Position numbers and translations under genes: made by a program. The notes below the pieces were generated by a model. That model was not told the origin of the DNA. It made no database searches and was given only the letters and a program-made list of their open reading frames with translations. From contig CAIRYE010000001.1 of the NCBI GenBank assembly GCA_903882765.1, forward strand, positions 1-6,654: DNA of 6,654 nt, given 5' to 3'. Positions 1-6,608 of the stretch are shown one piece after another. Positions within the stretch are counted from its first letter, which is position 1, and the number at the start of each line of letters is the position of its first letter. Source of the DNA: an uncultured Anaerolineae bacterium. Lineage in GTDB: Bacteria > Chloroflexota > Anaerolineae > Anaerolineales > Villigracilaceae.

Positions 1-783
1 AATATGAAACTTCCGACTCCTTGCACAACATCGATCTTAAAGTAACAGAGAATCAAGTTGTAGCCCTAATAGGTTCCACAGGATCGGGTAAAACCTCCCT
101 GATCAACCTCATTCCACGGTTTTATGATGTTTCCAAAGGGGGAGGTGTTGATCGATGGGGTAAACGTAAAGGAGTATGACCTGGTCGATCTACGTCGAAA
201 AATCGGAATGGTACTGCAAACATCTCTGCTTTTTTCGGATAGCGTGTTCGAGAATATCCGCTTTGGCCGGCCGAACGCTACAGATCACGAAGTGATCGAA
301 GCGGCAAAATTTGCCCAAGCACACGAGTTCATCATGGACCTCCCTGAAGGTTATCAAACAGTGGTTGGTGAGCGAGGCATCACATTATCGGGTGGCCAAC
401 GTCAGCGTGTTGCCATTGCGCGAGCCCTTTTAATCAACCCCCGGATTTTAATATTGGATGATTCCTTGTCATCGGTAGATACCAATACCGAAAAATTGAT
501 CCAAAACGCTCTCAATAATCTCATGGTAGGTAGAACCACTATCATCATTGCCCACCGAATCAGTTCCGTGAAAAAAGCTGATAGCATCGTTGTTCTTGAT
601 AAGGGCACGATCGTTGAAGTGGGTACTCACAAACAATTGATCCAACGAAATGGGCTTTACCGCGAAATATTCAATATGCAATTAGAAAAGAGTCCATCTA
701 TTCAAGGTGAGTCAACCCCTGCAGCGGATGTCGATATTTTTAGACCTGAAAAGAACGATCTGGATGAAGGGACTTCCGAATGA
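1..783 (+). CDS. ABC exporter half-transporter A, C-terminal ATPase part; 5'-truncated and frameshifted
   Basis: This is the nucleotide-binding domain of an MDR-type (type IV) ABC exporter half; its membrane domain lies left of the window. Reading starts in the frame that begins at base 3, where Walker A GSTGSGKT (72-95) is seen, then continues from about 142 in the frame that begins at base 1. The only way to join them is to drop one base of the G run at 138-142, which restores RFYDVSKGEVLIDG. The second frame holds the Q-loop (VLQTS), signature LSGGQ (385-399), Walker B LILDD (catalytic Glu replaced by Asp, codon 460-462), D-loop SSVD and H-loop AHR. The Asp and the 'LDDSLS' style are typical of the degenerate-site subunit of heterodimeric exporters such as BmrC. 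The ATG at 124 is not a credible start, since it would lack Walker A and has no ribosome site. An acidic tail of about 30 residues follows the NBD. The stop overlaps the next gene by ATGA. Family is certain; whether the gene is intact is not. Confidence 0.9.
138..142 (+). other. Apparent +1 frameshift in a G5 run
   Basis: Upstream of this run the ABC protein reads in one frame up to SKG, and downstream it resumes with EVLIDG one base later. Four G instead of five would give one continuous, family-typical reading. The upstream frame reaches TGA at 177-179 if not corrected. The likely causes are a homopolymer sequencing or assembly error, or a recent inactivating insertion. Confidence 0.85.
766..772 (+). 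promoter_or_regulatory. Ribosome binding site of the second ABC gene
   Basis: GAAGGGA lies 7 bases before the ATG at 780, inside the end of the preceding gene. Together with the ATGA overlap it suggests translational coupling of the two exporter halves. Confidence 0.6.
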
Positions 784-2573
784 GCATATCCCCACCAGAT
801 TTTGTCGTTAAGTCAGAAGAACAATACGATAAACCTTTCGATTTCGCGATAGCTCGAAGGTTATATTCTTATATCTACCCCTATCGCCTGCGGGTTATAT
901 TCTCATTGGTGTTCATGGGAATTGCCATCGCGGCGAATGTTGCCGGCCCTACCTTTGTTAAACTTGCCATTGATGAAGGCTTGAACAAAAAAGATCCGAA
1001 TCGTTTGTTGTACTGGGTACTCTTTTACTTTGGGGCATCCCTTTTACAATGGCTGTTTACCTATTTGCGTGTAATGCAAATGGCCTTCGTGGGCCAATCC
1101 GCGATTTACAGTATGCGCCGTGATCTTTTTGCGCATTTGCAAAAGCTATCGATCGGATTTTTTAATCATTACAGCGTCGGCCGCGTCATCACGAGGGTGA
1201 TCAATGATGTAGAGGTTGTACGTGAATTTACCACTTTCGCGTTACTCGCTCTCCTCAGGGATATTTTTACCTTAGTGGGCATTATGATCGCTATGCTTAG
1301 TATGAACCTTAGGCTTTCACTGATCACCTTCTCGGTGTTGCCTTTGATGGTCCTTGCCACGATGGTATTCAGAAATTACTCACGTGTGTATTATCGCAGG
1401 GTCCGTTCAGCAATTTCCTGGGTAAACTCGGTGCTGGCTGAGAACATTAATGCCATAAGAGTTGTCCAAGCCTTTAGCCGACAAAAACAAAATTTCGATA
1501 ACTTTAGCCAAAGCCCGAACCTATATCATTTCCAAACTGGTCTTGATGCCGCGAAGGTAGGCGCAATTTACTTTCCAGTGGTCGATCTGCTCGGCGCTAT
1601 CGCCATTGCCATGGTGGTATATATCGGTGGTACCCGTTTTTTTGGTGATACGATCTCTACCGGTGTTCTGGTTGCTTTCATTTTGTACATCGATCGATTC
1701 TTTGAACCGATCCGAGATCTCTTCCGCCGAATCGATAGCTTGCAATCAACAATGGCGGGTGGCGAGAGGATCCTAAACTTGCTGGATACTGACGTTGAAG
1801 TACAAGATCAACCCAACGCTGAAGTTCTCGGTGCTTTTCAGGGAAATGTGCGATACAAGGATGTGAGTTTTCATTTTCCAGATGATCCAACTACCACCAT
1901 TCTCAGAAATATAAATTTGGATATAAAAGCGGGGCAGAACATCGCTTTTGTGGGTAGAACGGGGGCAGGGAAAACCACCATCATCAAGCTTCTCTCGCGT
2001 TTCCATGATCCAACAACTGGATCCGTCACGGTCGATGGTTGGGACCTTCGCGCGGTCACTCAAATGTCATTGCGACAAAATATGGGTATCGTTTTGCAAG
2101 ATCCATTTCTCTTCAATGGAACAGTGGAGGAGAATATTCGATTTGGAAAACTCGACGCGACTGAGGCGCAGATCATTGATGCAGCCAAGGCAGTAGGCGC
2201 GCACGATTTTATCAATGCGATGAAGAATGGCTACAAAACGAATGTAGCTGAAGGTGGAGTATTACTGAGTGTGGGACAGCGACAGCTGATCTCACTAGCA
2301 CGAGCATTATTGGCTGATCCTCGCATATTGATCTTAGACGAAGCAACCTCCTCAATCGACACTCAAACCGAGAAATTGATCCAGAATGCCTTGGCAGTTT
2401 TATTCAAAGGGCGAACTTCTTTTGTCATTGCCCATAGGCTTTCCACCATTACCCATGCTGATAAGATCGTTGTTTTAGAAAATGGTAGGATCATTGAACA
2501 AGGAACCCATAGCGAGTTGCTGGAGAATCGTAAGAAGTATTTTGAGTTGTACCATACCGGCTTTGATGATTAA
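780..2573 (+). CDS. ABC exporter half-transporter B (heterodimer partner, membrane domain plus ATPase)
   Basis: This is a complete 597-residue half-transporter of the MDR/lipid exporter type in the cytoplasmic membrane. The N-terminal extension of about 35 residues is followed by six predicted membrane segments, roughly 38-60, 75-97, 150-172, 178-196, 262-284 and 293-308. The ATPase domain (about 355-590) has Walker A GRTGAGKT (392-399), Q-loop Gln440, signature LSVGQ (496-500, nt 2265-2279), Walker B LILDE with catalytic Glu521, D-loop SSID and H-loop His552. The signature deviates from LSGGQ, and the residues before it (EGG) also deviate from the usual ERG. The partner upstream lacks the Walker B Glu instead, so the two halves complement each other as in BmrC/BmrD or TM287/TM288. 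The start at 780 is supported by a ribosome site and the ATGA overlap. The substrate cannot be read from sequence; drugs, lipids or peptides are all possible. Neighbouring genes give no hint. Confidence 0.93.
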   Translation: MSISPPDFVVKSEEQYDKPFDFAIARRLYSYIYPYRLRVIFSLVFMGIAIAANVAGPTFVKLAIDEGLNKKDPNRLLYWVLFYFGASLLQWLFTYLRVMQMAFVGQSAIYSMRRDLFAHLQKLSIGFFNHYSVGRVITRVINDVEVVREFTTFALLALLRDIFTLVGIMIAMLSMNLRLSLITFSVLPLMVLATMVFRNYSRVYYRRVRSAISWVNSVLAENINAIRVVQAFSRQKQNFDNFSQSPNLYHFQTGLDAAKVGAIYFPVVDLLGAIAIAMVVYIGGTRFFGDTISTGVLVAFILYIDRFFEPIRDLFRRIDSLQSTMAGGERILNLLDTDVEVQDQPNAEVLGAFQGNVRYKDVSFHFPDDPTTTILRNINLDIKAGQNIAFVGRTGAGKTTIIKLLSRFHDPTTGSVTVDGWDLRAVTQMSLRQNMGIVLQDPFLFNGTVEENIRFGKLDATEAQIIDAAKAVGAHDFINAMKNGYKTNVAEGGVLLSVGQRQLISLARALLADPRILILDEATSSIDTQTEKLIQNALAVLFKGRTSFVIAHRLSTITHADKIVVLENGRIIEQGTHSELLENRKKYFELYHTGFDD

Positions 2574-2585
2574 TTTTGAGCGATC

Positions 2586-3857
2586 CTAGATCAAATTCCC
2601 CTTCTTAAGAACGTACTTCACCGGGTTAGAACCAAATTCATACGAAAGATAACGATGATCTGGCTGATTTAATACCACCAGATCGGCTAGCTTTCCCTTT
2701 TCTAAAGAACCGCACATTTTACCTACTCCAACCGCGAAAGCGGCGTTGATGGTGCATGCATTTAAGGCTTCAGCTGGGGTAAGTTTTTGGTAGCGTGAGG
2801 CGATCGCCATCATCAAGGGGATAGAGGGAGATGGGCATGACCCAGGATTGATGTCGGTAGAAAGTGCGATGGCACATCCGCGATCGATCATCCCGCGGCC
2901 ATCCGCAAAGTGAGTGCTGCCCAGGTTGAAATTTACTCCAGGTAATAAGACGCCCACCGTCTCCGACATACTTAGTCGCTTTTGGTCGTCCACTGTGGCA
3001 ACATCCAAGTGGTCAACCGACGTAGCGCCAAGATCAATGCCAAGACCTATTCCACCCAATGAAGTAAATTCATCAGAATGGATCTTGATCTTATAACCAA
3101 TTTTTTTTGCTTCGGTGAGAATTCGGGTGGATTGCTCTAAGTTGAAAGCGTTTTGTTCGCAAAAAACATCGCAGAAGAAGGGCAATCCTTTTTGGAAAAA
3201 GGAAGATCCTTTGAACCATTCCATAGCCTGAGGCAGCATTTCCATGACGACTAAATTTACATAGGTTTCTGGTTCAGCTTTTAGCTCAGTCGGAAAGGCG
3301 TGCGCGCCGAGAAAAGTGGGCAATATGGTTAAAGGAGATAGGGCAGCCAATTGCTCGATCGCCTGTAACATTTTCATCTCACTTGGCAAATCGAGTCCAT
3401 AGCCAGTCTTGATCTCGATAGTGGTCATACCGTATTCGGTCATCTTTTGCATGCGGGGGAGGGATTGTTCAACCAGGTCTTGAACGCTGGCTTCGCGAAC
3501 CGCTCTGGCGGTGCTCATAATACCGCCCCCAGCTGCCATGATCTCGAGATACGTGCTTCCACTCACCCTTTGCTCAAACTCATTGATACGGTTGCCAGCG
3601 AAAACGATATGTGTGTGCGGGTCAATGAACCCCGGGCATACCGCCATGCCGCCCACATCTAGTTTTTTACTAGATCCGTAGCGTTTTAGGATCTCGGATT
3701 GCGGGGCAACCTCAAGGATCAACCCTTCCTTTATGGCAATGGCTCCTTGTTCGATCGCGCCGGTATCGCTCATGGATTTGCCCTTTTTGGGTTTCCCTTG
3801 GCTGGCGCAGGTGTGTACCTGGCTGGTGTTATAAAGGATCAGGTCGGCTTCGATCAT
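2586..3857 (-). CDS. hutI: Imidazolonepropionase
   Basis: HutI hydrolyses 4-imidazolone-5-propanoate to N-formimino-L-glutamate, the third step of cytoplasmic histidine degradation. The protein has 423 residues, normal for the family, in the amidohydrolase (metal-dependent TIM barrel) fold. Visible metal ligands are His81 and His83 in PHTH, His260 in IHSDEF and Asp335 in STDINPGS. Glu263, Arg90, Tyr103, Tyr153 (EIKTGYG) and His186 (LGAHAFP) match the substrate and catalytic positions known for the Bacillus enzyme. The C-terminal part (GKLADLVVLN) is the usual closing beta domain. It follows hutH with an ATGA overlap; a weak GAAAG 7 bases upstream of the start is the only ribosome site, so coupling to hutH translation is likely. 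All key residues are present and the enzyme should be active. It ends 12 bases from the convergent ABC gene. Confidence 0.96.
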   Translation of the reverse strand: MIEADLILYNTSQVHTCASQGKPKKGKSMSDTGAIEQGAIAIKEGLILEVAPQSEILKRYGSSKKLDVGGMAVCPGFIDPHTHIVFAGNRINEFEQRVSGSTYLEIMAAGGGIMSTARAVREASVQDLVEQSLPRMQKMTEYGMTTIEIKTGYGLDLPSEMKMLQAIEQLAALSPLTILPTFLGAHAFPTELKAEPETYVNLVVMEMLPQAMEWFKGSSFFQKGLPFFCDVFCEQNAFNLEQSTRILTEAKKIGYKIKIHSDEFTSLGGIGLGIDLGATSVDHLDVATVDDQKRLSMSETVGVLLPGVNFNLGSTHFADGRGMIDRGCAIALSTDINPGSCPSPSIPLMMAIASRYQKLTPAEALNACTINAAFAVGVGKMCGSLEKGKLADLVVLNQPDHRYLSYEFGSNPVKYVLKKGNLI

Positions 3858-5404
3858 TGAAATGCTTTCATGATGCTCTGCTCAACCATCCCTGAATGGA
3901 TCAGATTTTTTACTGATTCCACTAACGGGTACAAATACACATCCCGGCTAATGAACGGAACCTGCGAACGGATCAATTGGTACACCGGACCTGTGCCCTT
4001 GCCCATTTTTGCTGCCTCGCCGTGGATCTCCCTACGGAAATCGATACCCTGCGCAGCGGAGATCAACTCGATCGCCAAAATGTGTTCGACATTGGTCAAT
4101 ATCTCGGATGCCTTGATACAGGCCGTGTTGCCCATCGATACATGGTCTTCTACGTTTTTCGATGTTGGTATGGTGTCGACACTGGCGGGATGGGCTAGGA
4201 TCTTATTCTCAGTAGTGAGAGCCGCGGCGGTGTATTGTGTGATCATAAATCCCGAATTTAAGCCGCCATCACGGGTTAGGAAGGCGGGCAACACATGGGC
4301 ATTGCTAACATCATCAGTTAGCCGCATCGTACGGCGTTCTGAAATGTTGCCCAGCTCGGTAAGTGCAATGGCGAGGTAATCCATGGCGATAGCGATCGGT
4401 TCGCCGTGGAAGTTCCCGCCCGATATCACATCAACTTTGCCTTGTTCGTCAAAGAAGATCAGCGGGTTATCGGTTACAGAGTTGAGTTCGATCTCAATTA
4501 CCCAGCGTGAATAAGCGATGGCATCGCGAATAGCGCCATGTACTTGGGGAATACACCGCAAGGTGTAGGCATCCTGAACATTGGTGGGATCGTGCGGTCG
4601 GGTGTATTCACTGCCATCTAATAATTTGAGTAGATAACTGGCACATTCAACCTGACGCGGGTGTGGGCGTAAGGCGTGGATTCGCGGGTCGAAAGCGCGT
4701 AAGGTTCCATGCAAAGCCTCAAGGCTTAAGCAGCCTGCTACATCGGCGGTATGGCTGAGCATTTCTGCCCACTGTACTGAAAGTGCTCCTTGGGCGCACA
4801 TAACTGAGGTGCCGTTGGTGAGGGCTAACCCTTCTTTTGCGGCCAAGACAATCGTTTTGAGGCCCGCTTTTTCCATCGCCAAGGCTCCGGTCAGCATAAC
4901 GCCTTCATATTCAGCTTCACCTTCACCGATCAAAGGCAGCGCCATGTGTGCCAATGGAGCAAGATCGCCGCTCGCGCCGAGAGATCCTTTTTTGGGGATT
5001 CGAGGATGAACACGATGATTGAGCATCGCGATAAGCGTATTAAGCGTATTGGAACGAATACCAGAATGACCGGCTGCCAATGTGTTGGCGCGAATAAGCA
5101 TAATAGCACGAGTCGTGGGAGTATCAAACAAAGGACCTGTACCTACAGCGTGGCTGAGCAGAATATTTCGCTGCAATTCCTCCACCTGATCGATCGAGAT
5201 AATGCGGTCTTTAAACGCCCCAAAGCCAGTAGTGACCCCATAAACAATTTCGCCATTGTCCAGCATTTGTTGCACAGCGGCGGCGGCTCGATCCACATCC
5301 ACAATGGCTTGCGGACTAAGCTCAACCAGTTTGTAATTGTAGGCAACCTGCACAACATCCTCAATCGAGAGGGAAACTCCATTCAACACACATTTATCCG
5401 ACAT
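3854..5404 (-). CDS. hutH: Histidine ammonia-lyase (histidase)
   Basis: HutH deaminates L-histidine to trans-urocanate and ammonia, the first step of histidine use as carbon and nitrogen source. The protein has 516 residues, full length for the MIO-dependent aromatic amino acid lyase family. The Ala-Ser-Gly triad that cyclises to the MIO cofactor is residues 144-146 in GSLGASGDLAPLAH. Tyr55 (YGVTTGFG), Asn198 (LTNGT), Tyr280 and Arg283 (DAYTLRC), Phe332 (GGNFHGEP) and Glu419 match the active site of the Pseudomonas enzyme. Residues 84-85 are Ser-His, the selectivity pair of histidases; tyrosine and phenylalanine lyases usually have His-Leu or Phe-Leu there. It is first in its transcription unit, behind a near-consensus promoter and with AAAGGA 6 bases before the ATG. 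hutI follows directly, and no urocanase gene is present between or beside them. Confidence 0.97.
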   Translation of the reverse strand: MSDKCVLNGVSLSIEDVVQVAYNYKLVELSPQAIVDVDRAAAAVQQMLDNGEIVYGVTTGFGAFKDRIISIDQVEELQRNILLSHAVGTGPLFDTPTTRAIMLIRANTLAAGHSGIRSNTLNTLIAMLNHRVHPRIPKKGSLGASGDLAPLAHMALPLIGEGEAEYEGVMLTGALAMEKAGLKTIVLAAKEGLALTNGTSVMCAQGALSVQWAEMLSHTADVAGCLSLEALHGTLRAFDPRIHALRPHPRQVECASYLLKLLDGSEYTRPHDPTNVQDAYTLRCIPQVHGAIRDAIAYSRWVIEIELNSVTDNPLIFFDEQGKVDVISGGNFHGEPIAIAMDYLAIALTELGNISERRTMRLTDDVSNAHVLPAFLTRDGGLNSGFMITQYTAAALTTENKILAHPASVDTIPTSKNVEDHVSMGNTACIKASEILTNVEHILAIELISAAQGIDFRREIHGEAAKMGKGTGPVYQLIRSQVPFISRDVYLYPLVESVKNLIHSGMVEQSIMKAFQ

Positions 5405-5410
5405 AATTTA

Positions 5411-5416
5411 TCCTTT
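5411..5416 (-). promoter_or_regulatory. Ribosome binding site of hutH
   Basis: On the minus strand AAAGGA ends 6 bases before the hutH ATG (5404-5402). It is a strong Shine-Dalgarno match that fixes the start. Confidence 0.8.
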
Positions 5417-5434
5417 GGTATTCTCTATAAAAAA

Positions 5435-5462
5435 ATTATAAGTTGTGGATGACTGGTGTCAA
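5435..5462 (-). promoter_or_regulatory. Predicted sigma70-type promoter of hutH-hutI
   Basis: On the minus strand a perfect TTGACA (5462-5457) is followed after 16 bases by a perfect TATAAT (5440-5435). Transcription would start near 5428, giving a leader of only about 25 bases before the hutH ATG, with room for the ribosome site but no riboswitch. A T-rich stretch just upstream of the -35 box (the tail of the neighbouring terminator) could act like an UP element. I saw no convincing operator palindrome, so how histidine or urocanate controls it is unknown. Confidence 0.75.
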
Positions 5463-5469
5463 ATTAAAG

Positions 5470-5497
5470 AAAAAAGGATCCGTGGCTGGATCCCTTT
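5470..5497 (-). terminator. Rho-independent terminator after the DUF302 gene
   Basis: On the minus strand, AAAG plus GGATCC (5497-5488), a six-base loop AGCCAC (5487-5482), then GGATCC (5481-5476) and TTTTTT (5475-5470). The stem is six perfect base pairs, extended by one G-U and up to three A-U pairs. It lies 28 bases past the DUF302 stop codon and 7 bases before the hut -35 box. On the plus strand the trailing T run is short, so it should work mainly in one direction. Confidence 0.8.
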
Positions 5498-5524
5498 ATC
5501 TGTGTCGAACACTTTTCGTATAGA

Positions 5525-5923
5525 TTATTTTAGGTTGGCAAGACTCGAACGAACTCTTTCCAGTCGAGTTTTTGCTTCGGTGGCGACGGTGCGCAGATCT
5601 TCTTGTGGGGAAAATTCCACCATCGACATCGGATCAATGATATTTACTGTAGTTCCAGCACCTTCCTCATATAGTATCACATTGCAAGGAAGAAATAATC
5701 CAATGTCATAATTAGCGGATATCGCCCGATAGGCGAGGGGAGGGTTACAAGCACCAATGATCTCGTATTTTATGAAGTCAATATCAAGTTTCTGTTTCAG
5801 CGTTTCTTTTACATTGATGTCGGTTAGAACACCAAATCCTTCTACCTTTAGAAGTTCTATTACCTTTTCTCGGGCAGCATCAAAACCCAAGGATAGATGA
5901 ACCTTCATCCCAATATTATCCAT
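5525..5923 (-). CDS. DUF302 family protein
   Basis: This is a 132-residue soluble protein of the DUF302 family (PF03625), whose biochemical role is not established. Recognisable family traits are the amphipathic N-terminal helix with FDAAREKV, then GFGVLTDINV (about 29-38), GACNPPLAYRA with Cys59, LPCNVI with Cys80, and an IDP motif near residue 97, followed by a charged C-terminal helix. The two conserved Cys positions make a redox or metal role conceivable, but this is inference. No signal peptide is seen. The start chosen at 5923 lies 1 base after the OsmC stop; a start at 5908 (127 residues, with GGAT 9 bases upstream) is equally possible. The reading frame is open further upstream to an ATG at 5992, but that would overlap OsmC by 68 bases with residues unlike the family, so I reject it. 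It is the last gene of its group, followed by a strong terminator. Confidence 0.88.
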   Translation of the reverse strand: MDNIGMKVHLSLGFDAAREKVIELLKVEGFGVLTDINVKETLKQKLDIDFIKYEIIGACNPPLAYRAISANYDIGLFLPCNVILYEEGAGTTVNIIDPMSMVEFSPQEDLRTVATEAKTRLERVRSSLANLK

Positions 5924-5924
5924 A

Positions 5925-6338
5925 TTATGCTTGATCAGGGTTGATGACAAATCGGGTGGTGATCTGCGCTGTTCCACGAATCGTCGCGCCAACTGAACAA
6001 TACTTGTTTTCGGCTAATTCAATGGCTTGAGCGATATCTTTCTCAACCAGTCCTTTACCGCGCAAGGTAAAGAGGAGATCGATGGCGCGAAAAGTCCATG
6101 GGGGATCTTGATCTTGTTGTCCGTCCGCCGCGATTTCGAGGCTTTCGAGCTGCATTCTCTTTTTAGCTATGATCTCGACTACATCTACAGCTATGCAGGA
6201 GGAGAGGGCGACCAGTAACAAGTCGCTTGGTTTCATACCAATACCCTCAGATGGGGTGGATAGCACTACAGAATGATTTGTTGAATCAATACCAATGAAT
6301 TGTTGACCGGTGATCCATCTAACTGTTGTTTTTGACAT
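5925..6338 (-). CDS. OsmC/Ohr-family protein
   Basis: This is a 137-residue cytoplasmic protein of the OsmC family (PF02566), relatives of which reduce organic hydroperoxides through two cysteines. Both are visible: Cys48 in ALSSCIAVDVVEI, at the start of the central helix, and Cys114 in ENKYCSVGATI, near the C-terminus. The phrases GMKPSDLLLVAL and IELAENKYCSV are typical of the YhfA-like OsmC branch rather than of true Ohr, so the substrate is uncertain. AAGGAAG 8 bases before the ATG fixes the start. A 63-base gap separates it from the FmdB-type gene upstream, and the DUF302 gene begins 1 base after its stop, so those two are almost certainly co-transcribed and perhaps coupled. Confidence 0.92.
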   Translation of the reverse strand: MSKTTVRWITGQQFIGIDSTNHSVVLSTPSEGIGMKPSDLLLVALSSCIAVDVVEIIAKKRMQLESLEIAADGQQDQDPPWTFRAIDLLFTLRGKGLVEKDIAQAIELAENKYCSVGATIRGTAQITTRFVINPDQA

Positions 6339-6346
6339 ATTTATTG

Positions 6347-6353
6347 CTTCCTT
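6347..6353 (-). promoter_or_regulatory. Ribosome binding site of the OsmC-family gene
   Basis: On the minus strand AAGGAAG ends 8 bases before the ATG (6338-6336), a good Shine-Dalgarno match. In the 63-base gap upstream I find no hairpin terminator and only a poor promoter candidate (TTGGCG-17-TGTAAG), so read-through from the FmdB-type gene is likely. Confidence 0.7.
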
Positions 6354-6401
6354 ATTGAATCCTTACATGAGGACGATACACGATCGCCAAAGTTAACCTG
6401 C

Positions 6402-6608
6402 TCAGGAAAAACCGCCACTGCTGCCACAGCTCGCGCTTGAAGGTGACCCTCCATCGCTTGAGGCAAAGGACGCAACAGTTGAAAGTTTTTTCTGAGTTTC
6501 AGCACTTTGGCAATATGGACATTGTGGAATGGTTCCCGCTTCCGAGAATCGTTGCATGACTTCAAAGACATGTTCGCACTGGGTGCAGCGAAATTCGTAC
6601 AAAGGCAT
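6402..6608 (-). CDS. FmdB-type zinc ribbon protein
   Basis: This is a 68-residue protein of the FmdB/CxxC_CxxC_SSSS family (zf-ribbon_8 type). It begins with the family-typical MPLYEFRC and has two CxxC pairs, Cys8/Cys11 and Cys30/Cys33 (CPYC), that should bind one zinc ion. The low-complexity Ser/Gly tail ending SCGSSGGFS, with an extra Cys61, is also typical. Family members have been called putative transcriptional regulators because of the fmd operon of Methylophilus, but no molecular function is proven. The start is fixed by the conserved N-terminus, although only a weak ribosome site is seen in front of it. It is the first gene of the minus-strand group inside the window; its promoter, or an upstream gene, lies at or past the right edge. 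Confidence 0.93.
   Translation of the reverse strand: MPLYEFRCTQCEHVFEVMQRFSEAGTIPQCPYCQSAETQKKLSTVASFASSDGGSPSSASCGSSGGFS

Noticed and set aside
124..150. Start codon ATG ATG at 124 as the true beginning of the first ABC gene
   Set aside because: The protein would lack Walker A, which is encoded just upstream in another frame, and no ribosome site precedes it. It is an artefact of the frameshift.
2805..2812. Near match to the cyanobacterial HIP1 octamer as evidence for a cyanobacterial host
   Set aside because: The site is GCGATCGC here, but most CGATCG copies in the window lack the flanking G and C, and the gene content shows nothing specifically cyanobacterial.
5032..5049. Perfect 9-bp tandem repeat (TAAGCGTAT twice)
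   Set aside because: It lies inside hutH and encodes Asn-Thr-Leu twice. The protein length here matches other ammonia-lyases, so it is not an insertion but a codon coincidence.
5425..5440. AT-rich inverted repeat TATAA-TTTTT-TTATA as an operator in the hut leader
   Set aside because: It is formed mostly by the -10 box and a T run, so it can arise by chance and does not match known HutC-type sites.
3870..5452. Long open frames on the plus strand opposite hutH (3870-4379 and 4946-5452)
   Set aside because: They are mirror frames of a well-conserved gene, with no ribosome sites and no recognisable domain.
5924..5992. N-terminal extension of the DUF302 protein from ATG 5992
   Set aside because: The extra 23 residues overlap the OsmC gene in another frame and do not resemble the family start.
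6341..6571. 76-residue open frame on the minus strand overlapping the FmdB-type gene
   Set aside because: It overlaps a clear zinc ribbon gene in another frame, and its sequence shows no domain.
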